Source: DATHWB01 sp046565785
Lineage (GTDB): Bacteria > Actinomycetota > Acidimicrobiia > Spongiisociales > ZC4RG35
Direction: 5' to 3'
Length of the DNA stretch: 10,441 nucleotides
Assembly: GCA_046565785.1 (NCBI GenBank)
Contig: JBKHXZ010000304.1
Span: 1 to 10,441 of the forward strand
In this document: positions 1-6,260 of the stretch, in pieces
Layout: every line of letters begins with the position of its first letter
How positions within the stretch are numbered: the stretch's first letter is position 1
The notes under the pieces: model-generated
The model's database searches: none
What the model saw: only the letters and a program-made list of their open reading frames with translations
Told to the model about the DNA's origin: nothing
Position numbers and translations under genes: made by a program

Positions 1-58
1 CCCGGACCTCGCCGAACCAGCGATCGATGGCGCGCATGCGGATGGCGACGGAAGTCAT
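1..58 (-). CDS. ABC transporter ATP-binding protein, N-terminal fragment (runs off the window)
   Basis: Only the first 19 codons are visible, reading MTSVAIRMRAIDRWFGEVR. The pattern of a short beta strand followed by a W-F-G-x-V-like turn is how many importer ATPases of the FbpC/PotA type begin, just ahead of the A-loop and Walker A, which lie outside the window. The ATG at 58-56 overlaps the permease stop codon (ATGA, 4 bases), so translation is probably coupled to the permease. Position as last gene of a binding protein-permease-ATPase operon supports the call more than the sequence itself. It would energise Fe(3+) import by ATP hydrolysis at the cytoplasmic face. Because the permease frame upstream holds a stop codon, its expression may suffer from polarity. 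Confidence 0.7.
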   Translation of the reverse strand, partial: MTSVAIRMRAIDRWFGEVR

Positions 59-1074
59 CGGTGGAGGTCTCTCGTGACGAGCAGGTAGAGCGGTACGGCA
101 GAGATCCCGACCAGCACCAGTGCCGACACGCTCGCCTGAGTGTAGAAGAGGTTGGAGGCGGCGCTCCAGATCCGTACCGCGAGCGTCTCGAACCCGGTCG
201 GCCGCAGGAGCAGCGTGGCGGGCAGTTCCTTCATCACGGTGAGGAACACCAGACCGCCGCCGGCGAGCAGCGAGCGCCATACCAAAGGCACGGTGATCCG
301 ACGTAGCGTCCTCAAGCCACCTGCCCCCAGACTGCGACTCGCTTCTTCGAGGCTGACGCCGACCTGCCGGAGGCCGGTCTGGGCGGAAGCCAGAGCTTGG
401 GGGAGGAACATGGCTACGTAGGAAATCACCAGGACGCCCACGGTCTGGTAGAGGGGCGGGGCGAAACGGATGGTGAGGACCAGGAAGCCGAGTCCGACGG
501 CGAGGTGCGGCAGCGAGTACGTCGACCAGCTGACCGCCTCCAACGCTCGCGCGCCCCGCCCTGGATGGCGCACGGTGAGGATGGCGATGGGGATCGCGGC
601 GGCGACGGTGGCGAGGGCCGCACCGAGAGAGACCGAGGCGGATCGGGCGGCTTCGACCCAGACGGGGGCCAAGACGTTGCCGAGTGCCAGGCCCCGCCAC
701 GCCCACCATCCGAGGGTGATGAGCGGCAGGACGAGGGCGGCGAAGACCAACCCGGAGAGAAAGCCGTACGCCAGCATTCGGGCACCGCCCCGTAGTTCGA
801 TGTGTCGAGGAGCGCGCGATGGGCGACTGCTGGCGAGTGAGGCACGACCCCGGTTGCGCTGTTCGGCGATCACGAGAACCAGCGCCGCCAACACGAGAAC
901 ACCGGAAAGGAACAGTGCCGGTGTGACATCCAGCCTCCCCCGGAACTGGGTGTAGATCGCCCGGGTGAAGGTTTCGTACCGGAGCAGGGAGACAGCTCCG
1001 AAATCGGAGATGACGTACAACCCGACGAGCAGGGACGAGCTGGCCAAGGCTGGGCGGAGTTGGGGCAGCACCAC
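55..1074 (-). pseudogene. Fe(3+) ABC transporter permease (FbpB-like), C-terminal portion after in-frame amber codon
   Basis: This is the downstream part of one 539-codon frame (1671 to 55) that is interrupted at 1098-1096. It begins with the end of the first permease domain (VLPQLRPALASSSLLVG, then a helix ending SDFGAVSLLRYE) and continues through the whole second permease domain. It contains about eight hydrophobic segments. The second EAA coupling loop, EEASRSLGAGGLRTLRR followed by ITVPL, is intact and would contact the ATPase. The KELPATLLLRP motif near the end is typical of iron-type fused permeases. The first usable start, GTG at 1074, has no evident ribosome binding site and would give a protein lacking the first four or so helices. 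I therefore read this as the rest of a broken or read-through gene rather than a gene of its own. Its TGA overlaps the ATPase ATG. Confidence 0.8.
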
Positions 1075-1095
1075 GTCGACCAGGGTGCGCCGAGC

Positions 1096-1671
1096 CTAGG
1101 CGCCCAGCCCGCGGGCGGCTTCCTCCAAGGCGGGATCCATCCGGCGCAGCGCCGGGGTGGCGATCAGATGGACATATGAGAAGTTCCACAGGCTCAGTGC
1201 CCCCCACGCCGCCCAAAACCCCGAGAACACCCCGAGCTTGGGGAGTCCGACGGCGTCGAGGGCCAGGGACACGACGCCGCCGTTGCCGGATGAGCCGAGC
1301 ATCGCCAGTGCTCCCACGTACGACGGGATCACGAGGGGCAGGCTCACCAAGGTCGACCACACGCCCCGGCCGGCCAAGTCGGTGCGGGTGGTGAGCCAGG
1401 CCGTGGCGGTTCCCAAGACCACAGCGGTGACCGTGACGGACACAACGAGGAGTGCGGTCGATCCCATCAGGCCTGCCAAGCGCCCCACCCCGATTCCTCC
1501 AGCGTCGAACCCGCCGGGCCGGAGCACCGTCCACACCAGGAATGCGATCGGCGCTGCACCGGGCAGGGTCACCGCGATGGCGACCGCCCATAACGCGGCC
1601 GAAGCCCCCCGTCCGGTCCGGACGGGGGGCTTGCGGGTCGGGAGGACCGCAGGCGGGGCCGATGTGGCCAT
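1096..1671 (-). pseudogene. Fe(3+) ABC transporter permease (FbpB-like), N-terminal portion ending at in-frame amber codon
   Basis: This is the upstream part of the fused permease: 191 residues with a Pro/Arg-rich cytoplasmic N-tail (about residues 1-22) and then about four hydrophobic segments. The family is usually a single protein of roughly 500-560 residues, and the frame from 1671 to 55 (538 positions plus stop) fits that exactly if the amber codon is read through. The TAG falls within the first EAA loop, LEEAARGLGA-stop-ARRTLVDVVLPQ. Homology resumes at once in the same frame, so there is no indel. The ATG at 1671-1669 overlaps the stop codon of the binding-protein gene (TGATG). A product ending here would lack the coupling helix continuation and the whole second domain, so it should not transport. 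Alternatives are a sequencing or assembly error, a population variant, or amber suppression. Confidence 0.8.
1602..1632 (-). repeat. Perfect 14-bp inverted repeat with 3-base loop at the start of the permease gene
   Basis: Arms are AAGCCCCCCGTCCG (1602-1615) and its exact complement at 1619-1632, separated by GTC. In the iron-operon transcript the hairpin would start 39 bases after the binding-protein stop codon and lie within permease codons 14-24, which encode the Pro/Arg/Gly-rich cytoplasmic tail. No U-tract follows on the transcript, so it is not a standard intrinsic terminator. By analogy with stem-loops placed after binding-protein genes in other ABC operons, it may protect the upstream message or lower permease expression; that role is inferred. 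Confidence 0.75.
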
Positions 1672-2759
1672 CAGCTCAGACCGGCCTCCGCGATCAACGC
1701 CAGGGCCGGGTCGAGGGTGTCGGCCGTGTCGGTCAGGCTGATGTCCAGCGTCGGCAGTTCCTCGAGCGGGAGCTGTCCTTCCGGGGTGCCGATGCCGGCC
1801 ACCAGCGGATACTCGAACAGTCCGAGGAAGTGGGTCTGGGACTCCGCCGACAACAGGTGCCGGACCAGGTCGGTGGCAGCGTCGGGCTGGTCGGAGGAAG
1901 CGAGCACGCCGGCGCCGGCCGCCATGACCAGGCCGCCCGGGTCGCCGGACGGGAAGAAGTGGTTGCGAGCAGGCACCTCACCCAACTGGGCGATCCGCTG
2001 CAGCAGGTAGTAGTGGTTGACCAGCCCGGCGGCAAGGTCCCCTGCCACGACGGCATCGACGATCGGTCCGTTGCCGTCGAAGATCACCGGGTCGTTGGCG
2101 GCGATGCCCTGCAACCATTCCAGCGTCCGCTCTTCGCCTTCGACCAGGACCATGCCGGTGACGAACGCCACGAACGAGCCGTTGGATGGGGCCACCCCGA
2201 ACCGTCCCGCCCATTCGGGCTCGACCAGGTCCCACACGCTGTCGGGCAGCTCGTCTTCGGCGACGAGGTCGGTGTTGTACACCAGGACGCGGCTGCGGCC
2301 GGTGATCCCCACCCACTGGCCATCGGCATCCCGATAGCGGGGTTCGACGAGCGAGAGCACGTCCTCGGGCAGCGGGCTCAGCAGGCCCTGTTTGGCGACG
2401 CCGCCGATGAAGGCGGGATCCTGCGCCCAGAACACATCGGCGGGAGTGGAGTCTCCTTCCGCGACCAGCGTGGTGGCCAGCTCCCCGGTGCCGGCGTAGC
2501 GGACCTCTACCTCGATTCCGGTGGCGGCGGTAAAGGCGTCGATCACCGGTTGGACGAAGTTCTCGTTCCGACCCGAATACAGCACCAACGGCTCGCTGGG
2601 TTCTTCGGGTGCCTCGGTGGTCGTCGTTTCCTCGGGGCCAGTCGTGGTGGTCGTGTCCGGGGTCGCGGTGGTGGAGGTGGTCTCGGCGGTGTCTCCGTTC
2701 CCTCCACACGCAGCGAGCACCAGTGCCAGGACCGCCAACAGGCCTGTCCAACGTTTCAT
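1671..2759 (-). CDS. Fe(3+) ABC transporter substrate-binding lipoprotein (FbpA/FutA type)
   Basis: A 362-residue periplasmic-type binding protein that captures ferric iron outside the membrane and passes it to the permease. Residues 1-17 form a lipoprotein signal with a VLAAC lipobox, so Cys18 is the likely lipid anchor. Residues 22-57 are a disordered Thr/Glu/Pro linker. The mature fold starts at LVLYSGRNE (58-66), a hallmark of iron-binding members, followed by ADVFWAQD near 107-114. The motif LVNHYYLL (247-253) carries the adjacent tyrosines Tyr250 and Tyr251 that ligate Fe(3+) in FbpA/FutA proteins. I chose the ATG at 2759, not one 22 codons upstream, because it begins the signal peptide and has AGGAAAGG in front of it. 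The gene is first in the operon and its TGA overlaps the permease ATG. It faces a DtxR-family regulator gene across a region with two palindromes, so metal-dependent repression is likely. Confidence 0.9.
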   Translation of the reverse strand: MKRWTGLLAVLALVLAACGGNGDTAETTSTTATPDTTTTTGPEETTTTEAPEEPSEPLVLYSGRNENFVQPVIDAFTAATGIEVEVRYAGTGELATTLVAEGDSTPADVFWAQDPAFIGGVAKQGLLSPLPEDVLSLVEPRYRDADGQWVGITGRSRVLVYNTDLVAEDELPDSVWDLVEPEWAGRFGVAPSNGSFVAFVTGMVLVEGEERTLEWLQGIAANDPVIFDGNGPIVDAVVAGDLAAGLVNHYYLLQRIAQLGEVPARNHFFPSGDPGGLVMAAGAGVLASSDQPDAATDLVRHLLSAESQTHFLGLFEYPLVAGIGTPEGQLPLEELPTLDISLTDTADTLDPALALIAEAGLS

Positions 2760-2791
2760 CGATCGTCCTTTCCTGTGATGTGGATCCGGCA

Positions 2792-2820
2792 CGATAAATT
2801 CCACTATCACCATAGTGCAA
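2792..2820 (-). promoter_or_regulatory. Candidate promoter of the iron-uptake operon
   Basis: On the minus strand, TTGCAC (2820-2815) is a fair -35 element, and 17 bases further lies TTATCG (2797-2792) or, with 16 bases, TTTATC. The start codon of the binding-protein gene is at 2759, leaving a leader of roughly 25-30 bases that includes the AGGAAAGG ribosome binding site. The -10 match is weak. The local AT-richness within otherwise GC-rich DNA and the palindrome between the two elements favour a promoter here. Confidence 0.45.
2802..2817. promoter_or_regulatory. Palindrome 1, candidate operator (CACTAT-N4-ATAGTG)
   Basis: Perfect 6-bp arms with the 4-base centre CACC. It lies between the candidate -35 and -10 elements of the iron operon, which is where a repressor would block RNA polymerase. 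The half-site does not match the classical DtxR/IdeR TTAGG box. Assigning it to the neighbouring DtxR-family regulator rests on location alone. Confidence 0.45.
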
Positions 2821-2825
2821 ATCAC

Positions 2826-2844
2826 CCTTACAACCCATGTAAGG
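2826..2844. promoter_or_regulatory. Palindrome 2, candidate 19-bp operator (CCTTACA-N5-TGTAAGG)
   Basis: Perfect 7-bp arms around ACCCA, giving a 19-bp site, the same length as DtxR/IdeR operators, though with a different half-site. It sits just upstream of the candidate -35 of the iron operon and about 25 bp centre to centre from palindrome 1. It also lies some 130 bp before the regulator gene, so one site could serve both directions. Function is inferred. Confidence 0.5.
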
Positions 2845-2860
2845 AGCGGCTAATCGGTGA

Positions 2861-2920
2861 GGTCCCCCCGGAGCGAAGCGATAGGGGGGCCAGGGGGGTT
2901 CGGCGAGCGAAGCGAGCTCG
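2861..2920. repeat. GC-rich hairpin pair with repeated 11-mer GAGCGAAGCGA
   Basis: The 11-mer occurs at 2871-2881 and again at 2905-2915. The first copy lies in the loop of a stem formed by CCCCCC (2864-2869) and GGGGGG (2884-2889), extended by GG/CC past a one-base bulge. The second copy overlaps a stem CGAGC (2904-2908) with GCTCG (2916-2920). No T-tract follows on either strand. This looks like a small dispersed intergenic repeat of the REP kind rather than a terminator; one window cannot show whether it recurs in the genome. Confidence 0.45.
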
Positions 2921-2958
2921 TTGGTCCACCTCCTATGGGGTCACCGAGTTCCGCCGGG

Positions 2959-2964
2959 TAGGAT
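2959..2964 (+). promoter_or_regulatory. TAGGAT ahead of the regulator gene: ribosome binding site or leaderless -10
   Basis: The hexamer contains AGGA eight bases before the GTG at 2972, which suits a Shine-Dalgarno site and supports that start. It also fits the TANNNT form of a -10 box, and transcription beginning about seven bases later would start at the GTG itself. Leaderless messages are common in actinobacteria. I see no convincing -35 at the right spacing. Confidence 0.4.
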
Positions 2965-2971
2965 CGGCTGG

Positions 2972-3652
2972 GTGACCGACACGCAGGTTCCCGAGCCGGA
3001 CGTTTCCCACTACCGAACCCCGTATCGGGAATACGCCGCCGCCATCTACGAACTAGCCGAAGCCGACCTTCCGGTCATCCAGGCGCGCATCGCCGACTGG
3101 CTCGGCGTGTCCCGCCCGTCGGTTTCAGAGATGGTCCACCGCATGGAAGAAGATGGACTGGTCGAGATCGGCGACGAGATCCGGCTCACCGCCTCCGGCA
3201 CGCACCTCGCCGAGGTCGTGGTTCGCCGTCACCGGCTGGCAGAACGGTTCCTGACCGAAGTGCTCGGTCTGCCCTGGGTCAAGGTCCATGAGGAAGCCGA
3301 GGTGTGGGAGCACGCCATCTCCGACCAGGTGGAACAGGCGATGTGGGACAAGCTCGGCGACCCGAAGACCTGCCCGCACGGCAATCCGATCCCCGGCGCC
3401 GGATACCGTCCCCCGGCGGTGGAACCGCTCGCTGCGGTCACCGGCCGGGTCGCCGTGTTGGAACGGATTTCGGAGGAACTCGAGTTGGACGACGACATCA
3501 TGGGTTTCCTCGACGACAACGGTCTTCGTCCCGGAGCCCGAGTGGAGACCGTCGCTCGCACGCCTGACGGCACGATCACCGTCCGGGTGAACGACGAGCA
3601 CCAGGTGGGGCTGGGCCCATTCATCGCCGAACGCGTCTACGTCGCCCGCTGA
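2972..3652 (+). CDS. DtxR-family metal-dependent transcriptional regulator (MntR/SirR-like ligand set)
   Basis: A 226-residue repressor of the three-domain DtxR type. A winged helix-turn-helix (about residues 18-75, with ARIADWLGVSRPSVSEMV) binds DNA. A dimerisation and metal domain follows (about 80-145, with VRRHRLAER and VHEEAEVWEHAISD), then an SH3/FeoA-like domain (about 150-226). Counting against DtxR, His87, Glu91 and His106 match H79, E83 and H98, and Glu113 and His114 match E105 and H106. The positions of DtxR Met10 and Cys102 are Glu20 and Glu110. An acidic residue at both sites is a manganese-type MntR/SirR feature. GTG at 2972 is preferred over an upstream TTG because it has AGGA at good spacing and the family does not have the extra residues. 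It is divergent from the ferric uptake operon, its probable target, and its stop is one base from the stop of the convergent phosphodiesterase gene. Confidence 0.88.
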   Translation: MTDTQVPEPDVSHYRTPYREYAAAIYELAEADLPVIQARIADWLGVSRPSVSEMVHRMEEDGLVEIGDEIRLTASGTHLAEVVVRRHRLAERFLTEVLGLPWVKVHEEAEVWEHAISDQVEQAMWDKLGDPKTCPHGNPIPGAGYRPPAVEPLAAVTGRVAVLERISEELELDDDIMGFLDDNGLRPGARVETVARTPDGTITVRVNDEHQVGLGPFIAERVYVAR

Positions 3653-3653
3653 G

Positions 3654-4736
3654 TCAGCCCACGAGGAGTGGGATCTCGACTTCGGCGGGGCTGAGCCCCC
3701 CGTGATAGCCGACGAGTCGACGGTCGAATCCGGGCGGGAGCAGCAGGGTGTCCGCGGGCGCCAACGCCACCGCATCGGGTAGACGCGTCACGAATTCGGG
3801 ATGGGGGTTGGGGTCGACCCCGAACCAGTCGAGGAAGGTTTCCGGCCCGAACCAGTGCGCCCCCGTGTGTTCGGTGAGCCGCTGCGCCAGGTCGACGTCA
3901 CCACGAACCATCAACGTCCGCGAATCCCCGTACCAGAGGAGTCGGTCGATCTCCGGACCCCGCAGCAGGTGTTTTCCCGACTCGCGATAGTCGAGATGCC
4001 CGTGGTCGGATGTGGCGACCAACGGCCCGGTGATTCGCTCCCGCAGACGTTCCCACATCTGCCCGGCCCGGGCCACCGTTCGGCGGTATTCGGCGCTGGC
4101 CTGTCCGCTGACGTGCGCGGCGACATCGATGTCGGGCCAGTAGGCGAACACGAAGCGCTTGGGGGAGGCGGACAGTTCGACGACGGCGTCGACCCACTCG
4201 GTCGCGTTCCACACCGGTTCGAATCGGCAGCCCCGATAGAGGGAGGTCGACAGCGGGGACTGTGCGAACGGTCCCGGCTGGACGGTGACCGGTTCGATGC
4301 CGGCGGCACTGAGTCGTTCCCACAGGTTGGGGGCGGGCAGGAACGAGCGGTAGTCGAGGTCCACCTTCTGGCCGGTGGGTCGGACGAACTTGAGCACGTT
4401 GGTGACGGTGTTCGCCTGTGGCAGCCACATGAGATGGCCCATCACTCCGTGGCCCGGCACGGTACGTCCGGTGGCGAGGGTGGCCAGGCTGACCGTGGTG
4501 GTGGTGGGGAACGGAGCGTGGAGGGTTCCTGCGACCGTCTGGCGGAACTCGCGGACCGCCTGTGCCTGGGCTTCTCCCAGACCGTCGAACAGCACCAGGC
4601 ACATCGATGGTCCGTCCGGCACTGCTTCGGCGAGATCAGACTGGAGGCCGGCGACGAGGGCGCGACCAGTCAGCCGCCGTTCGAGGTCGGCGACGAGGTT
4701 GACCAGACCTCTTCCCGTGGTCGACGGAATCAGCAT
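3654..4736 (-). CDS. Alkaline phosphatase superfamily phosphodiesterase / nucleotide pyrophosphatase
   Basis: A 360-residue protein of the type I phosphodiesterase/nucleotide pyrophosphatase family, which hydrolyses phosphate esters or diesters with two divalent metals, usually zinc. The whole catalytic set can be placed. Asp51 is in CLVLFDGLG. The nucleophile is a threonine in FPTTTT, best aligned as Thr80. Asp204 and His208 are in YWPDIDVAAH, Asp244 and His245 in ATSDHGH, and His345 in GYHGG. There is no signal peptide or membrane segment, so it is probably cytoplasmic. Its start lies 10 bases after the stop of the upstream beta-propeller gene on the same strand, suggesting co-transcription, and the ribosome binding site is weak. 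The convergent regulator gene ends one base away. The substrate cannot be told from sequence; enzymes of this fold also act on phospholipids, sulfate esters and phosphonates. Confidence 0.85.
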   Translation of the reverse strand: MLIPSTTGRGLVNLVADLERRLTGRALVAGLQSDLAEAVPDGPSMCLVLFDGLGEAQAQAVREFRQTVAGTLHAPFPTTTTVSLATLATGRTVPGHGVMGHLMWLPQANTVTNVLKFVRPTGQKVDLDYRSFLPAPNLWERLSAAGIEPVTVQPGPFAQSPLSTSLYRGCRFEPVWNATEWVDAVVELSASPKRFVFAYWPDIDVAAHVSGQASAEYRRTVARAGQMWERLRERITGPLVATSDHGHLDYRESGKHLLRGPEIDRLLWYGDSRTLMVRGDVDLAQRLTEHTGAHWFGPETFLDWFGVDPNPHPEFVTRLPDAVALAPADTLLLPPGFDRRLVGYHGGLSPAEVEIPLLVG

Positions 4737-4746
4737 CGGGACGCGA

Positions 4747-5787
4747 TCACGGTCCCAGTATCCACGCCATCAGGCGCCGCTCCGAACCGCGGGCACCTCC
4801 CACGCTGATCAACGCCCGATCTGCGAACGGCAACAGGACAGGCACGCCATACGGGGTTTCGAGTCCGGGGGAAAGACGCAACGGACTCCAGCGCATGCCG
4901 TCGGTCGACCACCAGACCGCCGTGGGCGTCTGGATCCACAGGCGGTCGCCCAGATCCCACAGGGCCGCCACCGGCCATTCGGGCACGTGGATCACCTGTC
5001 CGGTTTCCGGCAGGCGCAACACCTGTTCGCGCCCCTCCCCGTGGATGGTGGCGACGTCGCCGGTGTGAAGACTCAGCTGCGTGCCGATCGTCGTCCAGCG
5101 CCGACCGTCGGTGGAGTGGACATAGCCCGGCGTGCCGTCCTCGAGCCGATCCCGGCCGACGATCCCCCTGCCTGTCGACCAGAGGCCGGTTGGTGGTGCC
5201 TCGCTCTCCTGCACCGCCCATCCCGAGCGAAACTCGACTGCGGTCAGCTGACGGTTCCGGATGCGGTCGTGGCCGAGCACCACTAGACCGTCGGGGCGGA
5301 TCGCCACCGCCTGCACCGCTCCGTCCCATGGCAGGATCCGCCGAGTCCAACGCAGCCCGTCGGTACTGATCCAGATGGCTGGGCGCCTCCTGTCGGTTCC
5401 GTATACGACGGCGGTCGTGCCATCGGAGGTGAGTCGGGTGAGTTGTACAGCCGAACCGAAGGTCACCCGGTCGATCCCCCCGTCGACGCCGATACGTTCG
5501 ACGCCGCGGCCGTTGTGGGTGACGTATACGTAATGGTCGTCGATCCGCCGAGCACCGAATGGGTCGGTGTCGTGGGTTCCCACCGCCACCCACCGTCCGG
5601 ATTGCAGGCCGACATCCTCGACCGGGACAGAGGTGTTCTCGGTCCGGTTCAACGTTGGTGTCGAGCGGAAGGTCGCGAAGGCTGCGAGGGCTACGCCGAC
5701 CAAGAGGATCCCCACCGTCCGGCGCAGGCCGGGCGGAGTCGAGTCACTCCCCGGGATCGGGTCGCGACCGCGTACGGTCACGCTCAT
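4747..5787 (-). CDS. Membrane-anchored protein with Asp-box-like motifs (probable beta-propeller), function unknown
   Basis: A 346-residue protein with a short basic N-terminus, one hydrophobic segment at about residues 25-40 (signal anchor or uncleaved signal) and the rest presumably outside the membrane. Three copies of an Asp-box-like motif, S-T-D-G-x-x-W, occur at 141-147, 225-231 and 294-300. Each is preceded by hydrophobic beta-strand residues such as AIWI or AVWW. Such motifs mark beta-propeller folds of the sialidase/BNR kind, where they are structural rather than catalytic. I see no sialidase active-site pattern. It is the first gene of a minus-strand pair with the phosphodiesterase and is divergent from the nuo operon across 107 bp. 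The ATG at 5787 has only a poor ribosome binding site, so the start is uncertain. A structural or sensory surface role is a guess. Confidence 0.75.
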   Translation of the reverse strand: MSVTVRGRDPIPGSDSTPPGLRRTVGILLVGVALAAFATFRSTPTLNRTENTSVPVEDVGLQSGRWVAVGTHDTDPFGARRIDDHYVYVTHNGRGVERIGVDGGIDRVTFGSAVQLTRLTSDGTTAVVYGTDRRRPAIWISTDGLRWTRRILPWDGAVQAVAIRPDGLVVLGHDRIRNRQLTAVEFRSGWAVQESEAPPTGLWSTGRGIVGRDRLEDGTPGYVHSTDGRRWTTIGTQLSLHTGDVATIHGEGREQVLRLPETGQVIHVPEWPVAALWDLGDRLWIQTPTAVWWSTDGMRWSPLRLSPGLETPYGVPVLLPFADRALISVGGARGSERRLMAWILGP

Positions 5788-5830
5788 CCGCGGAGCGTAC
5801 GCGAGCCCTGCTCGAGGTGTCCGGAGTGGA

Positions 5831-5859
5831 TTTGGGCGGTCAACCCCGGTTCCTATACT
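5831..5859 (+). promoter_or_regulatory. Candidate nuo operon promoter
   Basis: TATACT at 5854-5859 matches the -10 consensus at five of six bases. A weak -35 candidate, TTTGGG (5831-5836) or TTGGGC (5832-5837), lies 16-17 bases upstream. A transcript from here would have a leader of about 28 bases before the nuoA ATG at 5895, containing GGAGAGGG (5873-5880) as a slightly distant ribosome binding site. No gene precedes nuoA on this strand in the window, so a promoter is expected in this 107-bp gap. Confidence 0.5.
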
Positions 5860-5894
5860 CGCCCCCGGTCACGGAGAGGGTTATCGGGCTTCCC

Positions 5895-6260
5895 ATGAGC
5901 GAGTATTTCCAGGACTACGTCACGGTCGGCGCCTTCGCCGCCCTGGGCGTCATTCTCGTGGCGGCGATGCTCGGGATCGCGTCCATCATCCGTCCTTCCA
6001 ACCCCACCCGGAACAAGCGACTGACCTACGAATGCGGGGTCGACCCGGTCGGGTCGGGCTGGAGCCAGACGTACGTTCGCTACTACGTGTTCGGTCTGCT
6101 GTTCGTCGTCTTCGACGTCGAAGCGGTGTTCGTCTTCCCGTGGGCGATCATGGCCGAGGATCTCGGCGTGTTCGGACTGGTCGCCATCATCCTCTTCATG
6201 CTCACGCTGGTCGAGGGCCTCGTCTACGCCATCAAGAAGGGGGTCCTGCGATGGGAGTAG
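5895..6260 (+). CDS. nuoA: NADH-quinone oxidoreductase subunit A (complex I)
   Basis: A 121-residue small membrane subunit (ND3 homologue) that sits at the junction of the quinone-reducing arm and the proton-pumping arm. Three hydrophobic helices lie at about residues 10-32, 61-83 and 92-112. The loop between the first two holds KRLTYECGVDP with the conserved Cys47, and the second helix carries the signature FDVEAVFVFPWA with acidic Asp74 and Glu76. Length is normal. The start is the first ATG after the promoter and gives a standard N-terminus. It is the first gene of the nuo cluster, and its last 10 bases overlap nuoB. Confidence 0.95.
   Translation: MSEYFQDYVTVGAFAALGVILVAAMLGIASIIRPSNPTRNKRLTYECGVDPVGSGWSQTYVRYYVFGLLFVVFDVEAVFVFPWAIMAEDLGVFGLVAIILFMLTLVEGLVYAIKKGVLRWE

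Noticed and set aside
1096..1098. Amber codon read as pyrrolysine or another recoding signal
   Set aside because: The position is a variable Ser/Gly in a coupling loop of a transporter, not an active site, and no recoding structure stands out just downstream. Nonsense mutation or sequence error is simpler.
1602..1632. Intrinsic terminator after the binding-protein gene
   Set aside because: The stem is strong but no run of T follows on the transcript strand, and the downstream genes overlap translationally, so a full stop of transcription is not supported.
1452..2975. 507-residue plus-strand open frame opposite the iron-binding protein gene
   Set aside because: It is antisense to a clear lipoprotein gene, has Arg/Gly-rich low-complexity content and no recognisable domain. 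Long antisense frames are expected in DNA of this GC content.
3653..3653. Terminator between the convergent regulator and phosphodiesterase genes
   Set aside because: The stop codons are separated by one base and I see no stem with a T-tract on either side, so any termination signal must lie inside the coding sequences or be Rho-dependent.
3801..4808. 335-residue plus-strand open frame opposite the phosphodiesterase gene
   Set aside because: The minus strand encodes all catalytic motifs of the phosphodiesterase, while this frame has no motif, and it crosses into the neighbouring gene.
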